Source of the DNA: Ovis canadensis
Lineage: Eukaryota; Chordata; Mammalia; Artiodactyla; Bovidae
Length of the DNA: 64,000 bases
Assembly: GCF_042477335.2 (NCBI RefSeq)
Contig: NC_091245.1
Span: 80,514,501 to 80,578,500 of the forward strand
Direction of reading: 5' to 3'
Part shown: positions 46,485 to 57,990 of the stretch, piece after piece
Position numbering within the stretch: the first letter of the stretch is position 1
Layout of the letters: each line of letters opens with the position of its first letter
Position numbers and translations under genes: made by a program
Notes under the pieces: generated by a model
The model's database searches: none
Told to the model about the DNA's origin: nothing
The model's input: only the letters and a program-made list of their open reading frames with translations

Positions 46485-48617
46485 AGAGAGTGTTTTGCCT
46501 ATATTCTCCTCTAGGAGTTTTATAGTTTCTGATCTTACATTTAGATCTTTAATCCATTTTGAGTTTATTTTTGTGTACGGTGTTAGAAAGTGATCTAGTT
46601 TCATTCTTTTACAAGTGGTTGACCAGTTTTCCCAGCACCACTTGTTAAAGAGATTGTCTTTACTCCATTGTATATTCTTGCCTCCTTTGTCAAAGATAAG
46701 GTGTCCATATGTGTGTGGATTTATTTCTGGGCTTTCTATTTTGTTCCATTGATCTATATGTCTGTCTTTGTGCCAGTACCATACTGTCTTGATGACTGTG
46801 GCTTTGTAGTAGAGCCTGAAGTCAGGCAAGTTGATTCCTCCCATTCCATTCTTCTTTCTCAAGATTGCTTTGGCTATTCGAGGTTTTTTGTATTTCCATA
46901 CAAATCTTGAAATTATTTGTTCTAGTTCTGTGAAAAATGTGTCTGGTAGCTTGACAGGGATTGCATTGAATTTGTAAATTGCTTTGGGTAGTATATTCAT
47001 TTTCACTATATTGATTCTTCCGATCCATGGACATGGTATATTTCTCCATCTATTAGTGTCCTCTTTGATTTCTTTCATCAGTGTTTTATAGTTTTCTATA
47101 TATAGGTCTTTAGTTTCTTTAGGTAGATATATTCCTAAGTATTTTATTCTTTTCTTTGCAATGGTGAATGGAATTGTTTCCTTAATTTCTTTTTCTACTT
47201 TCTCATTATTAGTGTATAGGAATGCAAGGGATTTCTGTGTGTTGATTTTATATCCTGCAACTTTACTATACTCATTGATTAGCTCTAGTAATTTTCTGGT
47301 GGAGTCTTTAGGGTTTTCCATGTAGAGGATCATGTCATCTGCAAACAGTGAGAGCTTTACTTCTTCTTTTCCAATTTGGATTCCTTTTATTTCTTTTTCT
47401 GTTCTGATTGCTGTGGCCAAAACTTCCAGAACTATGTTGAATAGTAGCGGTGAAAGTGGACACCCTTGTCTTGTTCCTGACTTTAGGGGAAATGCTTTCA
47501 ATTTTTCACCATTGAGGATAATGTTTGCTGTGGGTTTGTCATAGATAGCTTTTATTATGTTGAGGTATGTTCCTTCTATTCCTGCTTTCTGGAGAGTTTT
47601 TATCATAAATGGATGTTGAATTTTGTCAAAGGCCTTCTCTGCATCTATTGAGATAATCATATGGCTTTTATTTTTCAATTTGTTAATGTGGTGAATTACA
47701 TTGATTGATTTGCGGATATTGAAGAATCCTTGCATCCCTGGGATAAAGCCCACTTGGTCATGGTGTATGATCTTTTTAATGTGTTGTTGGATTCTGATTG
47801 CTAGAATTTTGTTGAGGATTTTTGCATCTATGTTCATCAGTGATATTGGCCTGTAGTTTTCTTTTTTTGTGACCTCTTTGTCAGGTTTTGGTATTAGGGT
47901 GATGGTGGCCTCATAGAATGAGTTTGGAAGTTTACCTTCCTCTGCAATTTTCTGGAAGAGTTTGAGGAGGATAGGTGTTAGCTCTTCTCGAAATTTTTGG
48001 TAGAATTCAGCTGTGAAGCCATCTGGACCTGGGCTTTTGTTTGCTGGAAGATTTCTGATTACCGTTTCAATTTCCGTGCTTGTGATGGGTCTGTTAAGAT
48101 TTTCTATTTCTTCCTGGTTCAGTTTTGGAAAATTGTACTTTTCTAAGAATTTGTCCATTTCTTCCACGTTGTCCATTTTATTGGCATACAACTGCTGATA
48201 GTAGTCTCTTATGATCCTTTGTATTTCTGTGTTGTCTGTTGTAATCTCTCCATTTTCATTTCTAATTTTATTGATTTGATTTTTCTCTTTTTGCTTCTTG
48301 ATGAGTCTGGCTAATGGTTTGTCAATTTTATTTATCCTTTCAAAGAACCAGCTTTTGGCTTTGTTGATTTTTGCTATGGTCTCTTTTGTTTCTTTTGCAT
48401 TTATTTCTGCCCTAATTTTTAAGATTTCTTTCCTTCTACTCACTCTGGGGTTCTCCAACTCTTCCTTTTCTAGTTGCTTTAGTTGTAGAGTTAGGTTATT
48501 TATTTGACTTTTTTCTTGTTTCTTGAGGTATGCCTGTATTGCTATGAACTTTCCTCTTAGCACTGCTTTTATAGTGTCCCACAGGTTTGATTTACAACAA
48601 CGTATAGCATAATCCAT
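46428..48617 (-). pseudogene. L1 ORF2 reverse transcriptase frame, 729 codons
   Basis: The longest open frame in the window. It contains the complete L1 reverse transcriptase domain: '[15 protein letters not shown]', '[12 protein letters not shown]', '[16 protein letters not shown]' and [10 protein letters not shown] (near 47312-47355). The polymerase aspartates are present. The first ~25 and last ~18 codons come from flanking DNA, so the ends are accidental. With no endonuclease, C-terminal domain or promoter it cannot retrotranspose by itself. Its openness reflects recent origin, not selection. Confidence 0.88.
46485..48589 (-). mobile_element. Internal L1 fragment without 3' UTR or tail
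   Basis: This segment is nearly the same sequence as 26108-28205 of the other young L1, on the same strand. It lacks the ORF2 C-terminus, the 3' UTR and the poly(A) tail on its left side, and the endonuclease part on its right side. It sits within older L1 sequence, and no target duplication is evident. Confidence 0.93.
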
Positions 48618-49070
48618 GAAGGAAAAAAAGGTGATAAACTGGACTTTATCAAATTAAAGTGTTTTGCTCCTTAAGAAAAAAAAGCCACAGACTCAGAGGA
48701 AATATTTGCAAATCACATCTGATTAAAACACTTGTATGGAAAATATATAATCATCTTATAAAACTCAGCAGCAAGAAAACAGATTTAAAATGTTAAAAAG
48801 CTACAGATTCGAACTGACACGTAACCAAAGGAAATATATGGATGGCAAATAAACCCATGAAATGATGCTTAACATCATTTGTCATTAGGAGAAAACAAAT
48901 TAAAACTGCAATGAGATTCCACTATATAACTATTAAAAATGTCAAAATAATTTTTCAAAACCAAACAATAACAAATGCTGACAATGATGTAAAATGGCAG
49001 AAATGCTCATTCGTTACTAGTGGAAATGTCAGTGATACCACTTTAAAAGACAGTTTGAGAGTTTTCTGTA
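48590..49070 (+). mobile_element. Old L1 fragment
   Basis: Plus-strand L1 ORF2 C-terminal sequence with many stops ('gataaactggactttatcaaattaaag', then 'cataaacccatgaaatgatgcttaac'-like blocks). It is older than the inverted young L1 piece to its left. Confidence 0.65.
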
Positions 49071-49745
49071 AATTAAACACAGAAACTTAGCTGAGTACTG
49101 GGAAGATACAAAATCTGTAAGCATGTACTTTAATATTTTGGAGTGTTTGGAGTTGTCTTATGAAAAAAGTTACATGAAAATTGTATACCAAGGCAAAGTA
49201 TGTAGCCACTGAAAGGCGTAGATACTTTGACTCAGAAAATTCTTGAGGGTAACATGAGATAATGTGTATGAATGATACCTGACCCTTGGCAAAAATGTCA
49301 GGAATATTGGCTTTCTAGTTTCCTGCTGAAAAAACAACTAACAACTAGTTTGAGACTCATCTTGCTCCTTCTATTTTGATAGGTCATCAGGAGCTTGACA
49401 AACTTTCATGACCAAAAAAAAAAAAGTGAAATCTCAGCAGAAATTGCCATGCGAAGAAAGCCTCGATATAACAAAAATAAAAACTCAGAGTTTCTCACTT
49501 ATACTGTTATTGTTGAATATACAGTGCTTTGGAACAATGTGTTCTGCACACCCATTTGTTGTTGAATGGCATTTACCTCGTTTATTTTCCCTCTTTTTGT
49601 TTCTATCCATTTTTTTTTTCCTTCTCACAATTCTTGGATCACTAACTTTTTTTATATTGAGTACTGTACTTTTTCAAATAGATACAAATCTAAAAGAAAA
49701 CCATTTATTTATCTTGGATTTAATACCCGATCCTTGCTTTACTGT
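49071..49745. other. No gene or recognised repeat
   Basis: A 147-codon frame at 49408-49851 runs through T-rich sequence into the next L1 tail. Its hydrophobic composition comes from TTT/TTC codons, and I do not consider it a gene. Confidence 0.55.
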
Positions 49746-49755
49746 AATCTGTTTC

Positions 49756-50927
49756 TTTTTTTTTTATTTTTTTATTTTTTTAATTTTAAAATCTTTAATT
49801 CTTACATGTGTTCCCAAACATGAACCCCCCCTCCCACCTCCCTCCCCATAACATCTCTCTGGGTCATCCCCATGCACCAGCCCCAAGCATGCTGCATCCT
49901 GCGTCAGACATAGACTGGCGATTCGATTCTTACATGATAGTATACATGTTAGAATGCCATTTTCCCAAATCATCCCACCCTCTCCCTCTCCCTCTGAGTT
50001 CAAAAGTCCGTTATACACATCTGTGTCTTTTTTCCTGTCTTGCATACAGGGTCGTCATTGCCATCTTTCTAAATTCCATATATATGTGTTAGTATACTGT
50101 ATTGGTGTTTTTCTTTCTGGCTTACTTCACTCTGTATAATCGGCTCCAGTTTCATCCATCTCATCAGAACTGATTCAAATGAATTCTTTTTAATGGCTGA
50201 GTAATACTCCATTGTGTATGTGTACCACAGCTTTCTTATCCATTCATCTGCTGATGGATATCTAGGTTGTTTCCATGTCCTGGCTATTATAAACAGTGCT
50301 GCGATGAACATTGGGGTACATGTGTCTCTTTCAATTCTGGTTTCCTCGGTGTGTATGCCCAGCAGTGGGATTGCTGGGTCATAAGGTAGTTCTATTTGCA
50401 ATTTTTTAAGGAATCTCCACACTGTTCTCCATAGTGGCTGTACTAGTTTGCATTCCTAACACCACACACAAAAATAAACTCAAAATGGATTAAAGATCTA
50501 AATGTAAGACCAGAAACTATAAAACTCCTAGAGGAGAACATAGGCAAAACACTCTCAGACATAAATCACAGCAGGACCCTCTATGATCCACCTCCCAGAA
50601 TTCTGGAAATAAAAGCAAAAATAAACAAATGGGATCTAATTAAAATTAAAAGCTTCTGCACAACAAAGGAAACTATAAGCAAGGTGAAAAGACAGCCTTC
50701 TGAATGGGAGAAAATAGTAGCAAATGAAGCAACTGACAAACAACTAATCTCAAAAATATACAAGCAACTTATGCAGCTCAATTCCAGAAAAATAAAAGAC
50801 CCAATCAAACAATGGGCCAAAGGACTAAATAGACATTTCTCCAAAGAAGATTAACAAGGATGGCTAACAAACACATGAAAAGATGCTCAACATCACTCAT
50901 TATCAGAGAAATGCAAATCAAGACCAC
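49756..50927. mobile_element. Young L1 with 5' inversion (twin priming)
   Basis: The left part, 49756-50455, is minus-strand L1: poly(A) tail, C-rich 3' UTR and ORF2 C-terminus. The right part, 50456-50927, is plus-strand L1 ORF2 from slightly further upstream. A perfect 10-bp duplication, aatctgtttc, encloses the whole at 49746-49755 and 50928-50937. Compared with the L1 at 24.9 kb, about 100 bp are missing at the switch point. This is the classical signature of twin-primed reverse transcription. Confidence 0.95.
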
Positions 50928-50937
50928 AATCTGTTTC

Positions 50938-51956
50938 CTTTCAGTCTCTCCTTGAAAACTTCTACTACAACATTGCATACTTTCCTGACTATTTGACAGT
51001 ATCTGTTCATCTCAGCTTTTAAGTGCCCCAGTCTTTGTTTCTTTCGTACATAAGTTAAGTAAGATTTTTCTTAAGTCATAGATGAAGCTTAGATCCAGCT
51101 AGTTAAATCCATCACAATGTAATTAGTCCTTTAGCACAGTATTCTTTATTTCTCTGTTTTCTTTGAAATGTCTGTCTCTTTCATCTCTTTATTCTTAATT
51201 TATTAATAAGATGAAATTCATTTTTCCTTTGATTTAGTTACAAAATCAGCTCAATTAAAGTGGCATATATAGGTAAATGTGTATAGAGAAAGATGAGAGA
51301 TATTGCACACAATCCAAGCATAATAACATTTTGATATCACTCAATGTAAATATTAGTGATTCTTTACCTGGGCACACAGAACATTTGAGATTAAGATATA
51401 TACATACTCTTTCTGAGCAAATAAAAAAATACAGACATGATTATAAACAACATAGTTTTGCATAAAAACTGTAAGAGACATACCGATCTCTTTGAAACAT
51501 ATTTCTTACTATTGCCTTCACACTGACAAGATGATGACTAGTGATATAAAAAACTGAGCAACAATGTCATGCCACAGAGACAGTAGTAAGTAACATGATT
51601 TTTAAGAAAACGGCATGATAATAACATGGAATATAGCAACATAATTGAAACTTAAGTCACTGTGGGAGGGGGAAAAAGCTCTGAATAAGCAGTACTGTAA
51701 AAGTATAAAAGAGAAGATAATAGCTACTTGAAATGGAATTGGAAATAAACTCTCCAAGATACCCAAAGAATAGATGTTTGATTGTGACTGTGTGATCTGG
51801 GAAGTTAACATTGAAGATGAGCCTTAGAAAATAGGCAAGGCTTTGCTGACTAGAGAATTTGGGGGAAAAAAAAAAATCACTCCTGATTTCCTGATGGTTT
51901 CAACAAGAAAGACAGAAAATTGCAGACAAATACTCTGAATGGTAACAGCAAACATG
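50938..51956. other. No gene or recognised repeat
   Basis: AT-rich sequence without coding signal. Confidence 0.55.
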
Positions 51957-51969
51957 TAACAAATCACTT

Positions 51970-52187
51970 GAAAGAAAGTGAAAGTGAAGTTGCTCAGTCC
52001 TGTCCGACTCTTTGCAACCCCATTGACTGTAGCCTAACAGGTTCCTCCCTCCATGGGATTCTCCAGGCGAGAGTACTGGAGTGGGTTGCCATTTCCTTCT
52101 CCAGGGGATCTTCCCAACCCAGGGATCAAACCCAGGTCTCCCGCATTCCAGGCAGATGCTTTAACCTCTGAGCCACCAGGGAAGCCC
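51970..52187 (-). mobile_element. Bov-tA SINE, full length, inserted in a MIR
   Basis: An inverted Bov-tA with a well kept head ('gagccaccagggaagccc' at the right). The flanks taacaaatcactt (51957-51969) and taacaaagcactt (52188-52200) are a 13-bp duplication with one mismatch. Confidence 0.95.
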
Positions 52188-52375
52188 TAACAAAGCACTT
52201 ACTACATTCTAAATACTGTATACATATTAACTAATTTAATCTTTATAACAGCCTTCTCCAATTGATACCAGTATTATTGTCATTTTTAAGATGGGGAACA
52301 TGAGGCAGAGATAATGAGCAATAGGGCTGAACCCAACAGAACTTGTAAGTGACGGAGCCAGATTTTGGATTCAGA
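52188..52375 (-). mobile_element. MIR SINE
   Basis: 'taatttaatctttataacag', 'gtattattgtcatttttaagatggggaa' and 'acttgtaagtgacggagcc' are the complement of the MIR core and flanks. It is an ancient mammalian repeat into which the Bov-tA landed. Confidence 0.8.
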
Positions 52376-53225
52376 AAGTGTTGGAGAAGTTCTTGAGAGG
52401 TCATGATCTCCAGTTGATATGAGCTGGATCTGGGCAATTGGAGGTTCCTAATTCTCTCCCTTGCCCATGGAATATATGTTCTGCTCATTGTTCTCACAGC
52501 CAGAGCTCTTTCAGTGTTGTAACCTTGAAAGAGTAATGTGTTAGTGAGACCATCTGGATGGTATTTGTGACTAAACCTCTTTAAGGACTCTATGTAAACT
52601 TTTTAAGATTCTTGCAGGCAGTTGTGGAGATCCGTTTGTCTTGTGGACATCCAAGACAAACCTCAAATGTAAGTTCCTTTGTTTATTAAGCCTGCCACCT
52701 GCTAAACAAGAATGGCCTACCTCTGTCTTGGGTCTCTCCTTGCCTTTGATATGGAAAGGGCAGTTTTTAATTTCATTACAGGAATTCCCAAGGCTGTAAA
52801 CTAACAAGAAGATTGGCTCCAAATCTATCTTCTTAACTATTATGATATTCCACCTCCATAAGGCAGGATCAGACCCTTGGGTAACAATGGAAAGCATGTA
52901 GTCAGAAGCTGTCACTCTCCAAACGGGTACTATTTATAGGTTTCAGCGATCAGTATGAGCAGACCTTCCTGCTCAGCCTTAGACTGCTTAAGTCAGCACA
53001 CTAGAAACCATTCCCAATAAATCAGAACTGGCTTGAAATTTGAAAGCCACGTAGTATGCCTGCTAGAGTAGCAAATTCTCTCAGTGTGTGAATAAAATAG
53101 AAATATTAACGGCTGTAGATTGGGAGAATGGCAATATATTTTATAATAATCTTGGCTAAGTAAACAAAACAAAACATATTGGGGCTGAAATAACTTCAGT
53201 GAAATTAAAAGAACAAAAATGCCAT
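52376..53225. other. No certain gene; possible old LTR
   Basis: A 114-codon minus-strand frame at 52571-52915 has no protein family I can name. The complement contains AATAAA near 52681 in a setting that recalls a retroviral LTR, but I cannot define its ends. Confidence 0.35.
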
Positions 53226-53355
53226 GACAGCATTGACTCAATGGGCATGAGTTTGAGTAAACTCCCAGAGATGATGGAGGATGGGGAAGCCTGGCATGCT
53301 GCAGTTCATGGGGTGGCAAAGAGTTGGGCACAACTGAGTGACTGAACAACAATAC
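53226..53355 (+). mobile_element. Short BovB 3' end
   Basis: The last ~130 bp of BovB, diverged, from 'cattgactcaatgggcatg' to 'gagtgactgaac'. Confidence 0.85.
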
Positions 53356-53835
53356 ATGCCAGGTTCAGGTCCTAACTTCTAAGAGTTTCTAGTTTAGTTA
53401 CAAAATGTCACTTTCATGCTTTTTTTTTTTTTAATTCACTGAAATTGTTTTAGTCCCAATTATTTCTATTTTATTTTCGCACAGATAATTTGCTACTCTA
53501 ACAGGCATACTGCATGACTTTCAACTTCCAAGCCAGTCTGATTTATTGGGGATGGTTTCTATTTAGATTCCTTTGTAACAGATAAATATTTTCCCTCTTA
53601 ATGAGGAATAAAATGCAGTATTACAGAAGCCAATTTAGTCTGAGCTTTATAGTATATCTTAATTTAAAAAAAGGGGGGGCCTTATTGTCTTACCCAGATG
53701 GAGAACCTAATCATAAGTGTACTTGGGAAGATTGGAATTGATATAGAGAAAATTACTCTGTTCTAAATATTAATAGTTGCTAAATGGCCTATCCTATACA
53801 TAAACTTTTCATAGAATTTTTTAAATGATATTTTA
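53356..53835. other. No gene or recognised repeat
   Basis: AT-rich sequence without coding signal. Confidence 0.55.
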
Positions 53836-54036
53836 AATATTTTTATTTATTTATTTGGCTGTCCAGGTCTTAGTTGCAACATATGGGATCTTCAATCTTC
53901 GTTGCAGCATACCGTATCTTTAGTTGTGATATGCAAACTCAGTTGTGGCATGTGGGATCTAGTTCTCCAACCAGGGATCAAACCCCAGCCACATGCATTG
54001 GGAGCCTTAGCCACTAGACCACTAGGGAAGTCTCTC
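53836..54036 (-). mobile_element. CHR-type SINE
   Basis: An inverted tRNA-derived SINE with a TTTATTTA-rich left edge and a head at the right ('ccactagggaagtct'). It is diverged and of the older cetartiodactyl type. Confidence 0.8.
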
Positions 54037-54856
54037 CTCACAGGCTTTTGAGAGAATAACACAGAGAAGGAAATCCAAATTCTGTAAATGATGAAGACAA
54101 CAGGTTCTCCAGCCAAACTGCCTATTCTGTTTCTTCACAAATAACTGTGATTAGAGATGGAGCAGGCAAGAGAGTATATGGTAGAGATTTTGATTAGCAG
54201 AGAAATCATTTCCACTGGGTCTTTTCTGAGCCTTCATATTATGCAGAGTCCCTACACAGGAGTTGTACAATTTATCAAGGCTGTAATTTCAGGTCCTTTA
54301 ATCAGTGCACATAATGTGTTTTTTTTATCAGTTTAGATAAAAAATTTTAGTTGCTTTGTATATTATAGTTTTGTTTGATATCATGTTCCCATTTGATCCT
54401 GCAAAGTTGAGTGAAGATACATTATACATTTTTTTTAACTGAATGTGTTCTGATTTTATGTACTCAAACACACATTTTTAACTTCTTCATGTATACATCA
54501 GTAACAGTCTTTAATGAACTCTGTGTGCCTATAGCATAAGGTATAAGCCATATAGTTCTGTGTATAAGTATTTAGATTCTACAGTAAGAAAGAACATAGT
54601 ATGTTTCATACTCTATTTCTTTAAGAGTGAAACTTCAAACAAAATTCAATTTAGATGGTTCAAATAAAGGGGAATTAAGGAAGAGATTACTTGTAGAGGA
54701 GGAAATTTTAGGAAGGATAGGGAAGGATCCTAGACTAGTATTAGGCATAAACCACTGATTTCCTTGAGAACTGAACTGGAAGAGGGAAAGAAGAGGAGCT
54801 GGAGAAAGAGGATATGGGGGAAAGCCCAACTGGCAATAGCGATCATCATGGAGAGA
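54037..54856. other. No gene or recognised repeat
   Basis: AT-rich sequence without coding signal. Confidence 0.55.
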
Positions 54857-55066
54857 TGTGCTGTGCTTAGTCACTTCAGTCATACCCAATCTTTGTGACC
54901 CCATGGACCATAGCCCACCAGGCTCCTCTGACCATGGGGATTCTCCAGGCAAGAATACTGGAGTGAGTTGCCATGCCTGCCTCCAGGGGATCTTCCTGAA
55001 CCAAGAATTGAACCAGGGTCTCCTGCACTGCAGGCAGATTCTTTACCAGCTGAGCTACGTAGGGGA
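54857..55066 (-). mobile_element. Bov-tA SINE
   Basis: An inverted Bov-tA with its head at the right ('accagctgagctacgtagggg') and the Bov-A body to the left. Confidence 0.9.
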
Positions 55067-55344
55067 AAAAAGGTAGAGAACAGGTGTGGTTAGAGAAAGG
55101 CAAACTGATGGTTAGTTTGCAATTCTTCACATTTTTCTAGTATCAGTGATCCTCAGTTATCATGTCTATAAAGCAGGTACGACATAGTATCCATTTGCCA
55201 GACTGGTGATGTTTATACACAGCTTAAGTAGTCAAACTCAGAAAATAAGAAAAAAAAAAACTTTCAGATATATGTATATATACACAAATATACAAATATG
55301 TATATATATTTGATAAATATATGCAATTATTTGCAATATGTAAG
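55067..55344. other. No gene; A-rich and TA-rich patch
   Basis: Includes an A-run at 55249-55260 and TA-rich sequence at 55268-55322. Confidence 0.5.
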
Positions 55345-55577
55345 TGCTTCGCTGGTGGCTCAGATGGTACAGAATCTGCCTGCAGTGCAGGAGGCCTGGG
55401 TTTGATCCCTGGGTCAGGAAGATCCTCTGGAGAAGGAAAGGACAACTCAATCCATTTTTGCCTTCTCCAGGGGAGACCTACTCCCAACCCATTCTTGCCT
55501 GGAGAATTCTATGGACAGAGGGGACTGGCAGGCTACAGTCCATGGGTCTCATAAAGTCAGACGCAACTGAACATATC
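55345..55577 (+). mobile_element. Bov-tA SINE
   Basis: A plus-strand Bov-tA with head 'gctggtggctcagatgg' and B-box-like 'ggtttgatccc'. A small insertion repeats 'ttgccttctccaggggag' in the body near 55458. Confidence 0.9.
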
Positions 55578-55909
55578 TGTGATTATCTGAAATAGGACTT
55601 TTTTTTTTCACATACTAGATTATCTGAAATATCTGTATTTTTCTTCAGTACAACTAAAATACTATGCTAAGTGTTCAGTAAGGGATAGAAGAAATTTCTA
55701 CCATAAGTTTATATTTATTTCTTCTCATAGTCAGGCTCCAATTAAATTATTAAAAAATAAAAATGTAATAAAATTGTAAATACAAGAAGAAAGGTTTAAG
55801 TTTCATTACTTGACTGCAGGTTTCAATAAATTCTTTGCAAAGTAGGTTGACAAGTGGTAACTGATTTGGCTGAGAAAAGTATTTAATGAATGGACAAAAG
55901 AATATGTTT
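55578..55909. other. No gene or recognised repeat
   Basis: AT-rich sequence without coding signal. Confidence 0.5.
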
Positions 55910-57990
55910 GAATTTGGCAATAAGTCGTTCATGATCTGAGCCTTATGATTATACAGTGGAAGTGAGAAATAGATTTAAGGGACGAAATCTGATAGAGTGC
56001 CTGATGAACTACGGACAGAGGTTAGTGACATTGTACAGGAGACAGGGATCAAGACCATCCCCAAGAAAAACAAGTGCAAAAAGGCAAAATGGCTGTCTGA
56101 GGAGACCTCACAAATACCTATAAAAAGAAGAGAAGCAAAAAGCAAAGGAGAAAATGAAAGATATGAACATCTGAATGTAGAGTTCCAAAGAACAAAAAGG
56201 AGAGATAAGAAAGCCTTCCTCAGTGATCAATGCTAAGAAATAGGAGAAAACAATAGAATGGGAAAGACCAGAGATCTCTTCAAGAAAATTAGAGATACCA
56301 AGGGAACATTTCAGCCAAAGATGGGCTCAATAAAGGAAAGATATGGTAGGGACCTAACAGAAGCAGAAGATATTAAGAAGCGGTGGCAAGAATACACAAA
56401 GGAATTGTACAAAAAAGATCTTCATGACCCAGATAATCACGATTATATGATCACTCGCCTAGAGCCAGACATCCTGGAATGTGAAGTCAGGTGGGTCTTA
56501 GGAAGCATCACTGCGAACAAAGCTAGTGGAGGTGATGGAATTCCAGTTGAGCTATTTCAAATCCTAAAAGATGATGCTGTGGAAGTGCTGCACTCAATAT
56601 GCCAGCAAATTTGGAAAACTCAGCAGTGGCCACAAGACTGGAGACGGTCAGTTTTCATTCCAATCCCAAAGGAAGGCAATGCCAAATAATGTGCAAACTA
56701 CTGCACAATTGCACTCATCTCACATGCTAGAAAAGTAATGCTCAAAATTCTCCAAGCCAGGCTTCAGCAATACGTGAACCGTGAACTTCCTGATGTTCAA
56801 CCCGGTTTTAGAAAAGGCAGAGGAACAAGAGACCAAATTGCCAACATCTGCTGGATCATCAAAAAAGCAAGAGAGTTCCAGAAAAACATCTATTTCTGCT
56901 TTATTGACTATGACAAAGCCTTTGACTGTGTGGATCACAATGAACTGTGGAAAATTCTGAAAGAGATGGGAATACCAGACCACCTGACCTGCCTTTTGAG
57001 AAACCTGTATGCAGGTCAGGAAGCAACAGTTAGAACTGAACATGGAACCACAGACTGGTTCCAAATAGGAAAAGGAGTACGTCAAGGCTGTACATTGTCA
57101 CCCTGCCTATTTAACTCATATGCAGAGTACATCATGAGAAACACTGGGCTAGAGGAAGCACAAGCTGGAATCAAGATTGCTGGGAGAAATATCAATAACC
57201 TCAGATATGCAGATGACACCACCCTTATGGCAGAAAGTGAAGAACTAAAGAGACTCTTGAGGAAAGTGAAAGAGGAGAGTGAAAAAGTTGGCTTATAGCT
57301 CAACATTCAGAACACTGAGATCATGGCATCTGGCCCCATCACTTCATGGCAAATAGATGGAGAAACAGTGGAAACAGTGGCTGACTTCATTTGTGGGGGG
57401 GGGGACCTCCAAAATCACTGCAGATGATGATTGCAGCCATGAAATTAAAAGCTGCATATTCCTTGGAAGGAAAGTTATGACCAACTACATAACATGTTAA
57501 AAAGCAGAGACGTTACTTTGTCAACAAAGGTCTGTCTTGTCAAGGCTATTGTTTTTCCAGTGGTCATGTATGGATGTGAGAGTTGGACTATAAAGAAAGC
57601 TGAGTGCCGACAAATTGATACTGTTGAACTGTGGTGTTGGAGAAGACTCTTGAGAGTCCTTTGGACTGCAAGGAGATCCAACCAGTCCATCCTAAAGGAG
57701 ATCAGTCCTGGGTGTTCATTGGAAGGACTGATGTTGAAGCTGAAACTCCAATACTTTGGCCACCTTATGCGAAGAGCTGACTCATTGGAAAAGACCCTGA
57801 TGCTGGGAATGATTGAGGGCAGGAGGAAAAAGGGTCAACAGAGGATGAAATGGTTGGATGGCATCACCTACTCCATGGACAAGGGATTGGGTGGACTCCG
57901 GGAGTTGGTGATGGACAGGGAGGCCTGGCACGCTGCAGTTCATGGAGTCGCAAAGAGTCAGACACGACTGAACGACTGAACTGAACTGAC
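55910..57990 (+). mobile_element. BovB, 5'-truncated, with a 33-bp inverted 5' piece
   Basis: The main body (from about 55943) runs on the plus strand from the post-endonuclease linker to the ACTGAACTGA tail. The frames at 55997-56236, 56258-56689, 56738-57298 and 57494-57979 are successive parts of one broken ORF. Bases 55910-55942 match the complement of BovB sequence about 90 bp upstream of the body (27 of 33 positions against the copy at about 4909-4941). A G10 run at 57395-57404 causes one of the frame breaks. Confidence 0.92.
56738..57298 (+). pseudogene. BovB reverse transcriptase palm, 186 codons
   Basis: The best preserved BovB polymerase segment in the window. It reads 'FRKGRGTRDQIANICW', 'CFIDYDKAFDCVDHNELW', 'GKGVRQGCTLSPCLFNSYAEY' and 'LRYADDTTLMAESEELKRL', so the palm aspartates of motifs A and C are present. 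The usual alanine before K in motif A is D. A stop follows 'KVGL' at codon 187 and a frame break precedes it at about 56690. Confidence 0.85.

Noticed and set aside
49408..49851. 147-codon hydrophobic frame as a membrane protein
   Set aside because: The hydrophobicity comes from T-rich DNA, and the frame runs into an L1 poly(A) tail and 3' UTR.
52571..52915. 114-codon minus-strand frame as a novel gene
   Set aside because: No start context, no splice structure and no family signature; the DNA looks more like an old LTR.
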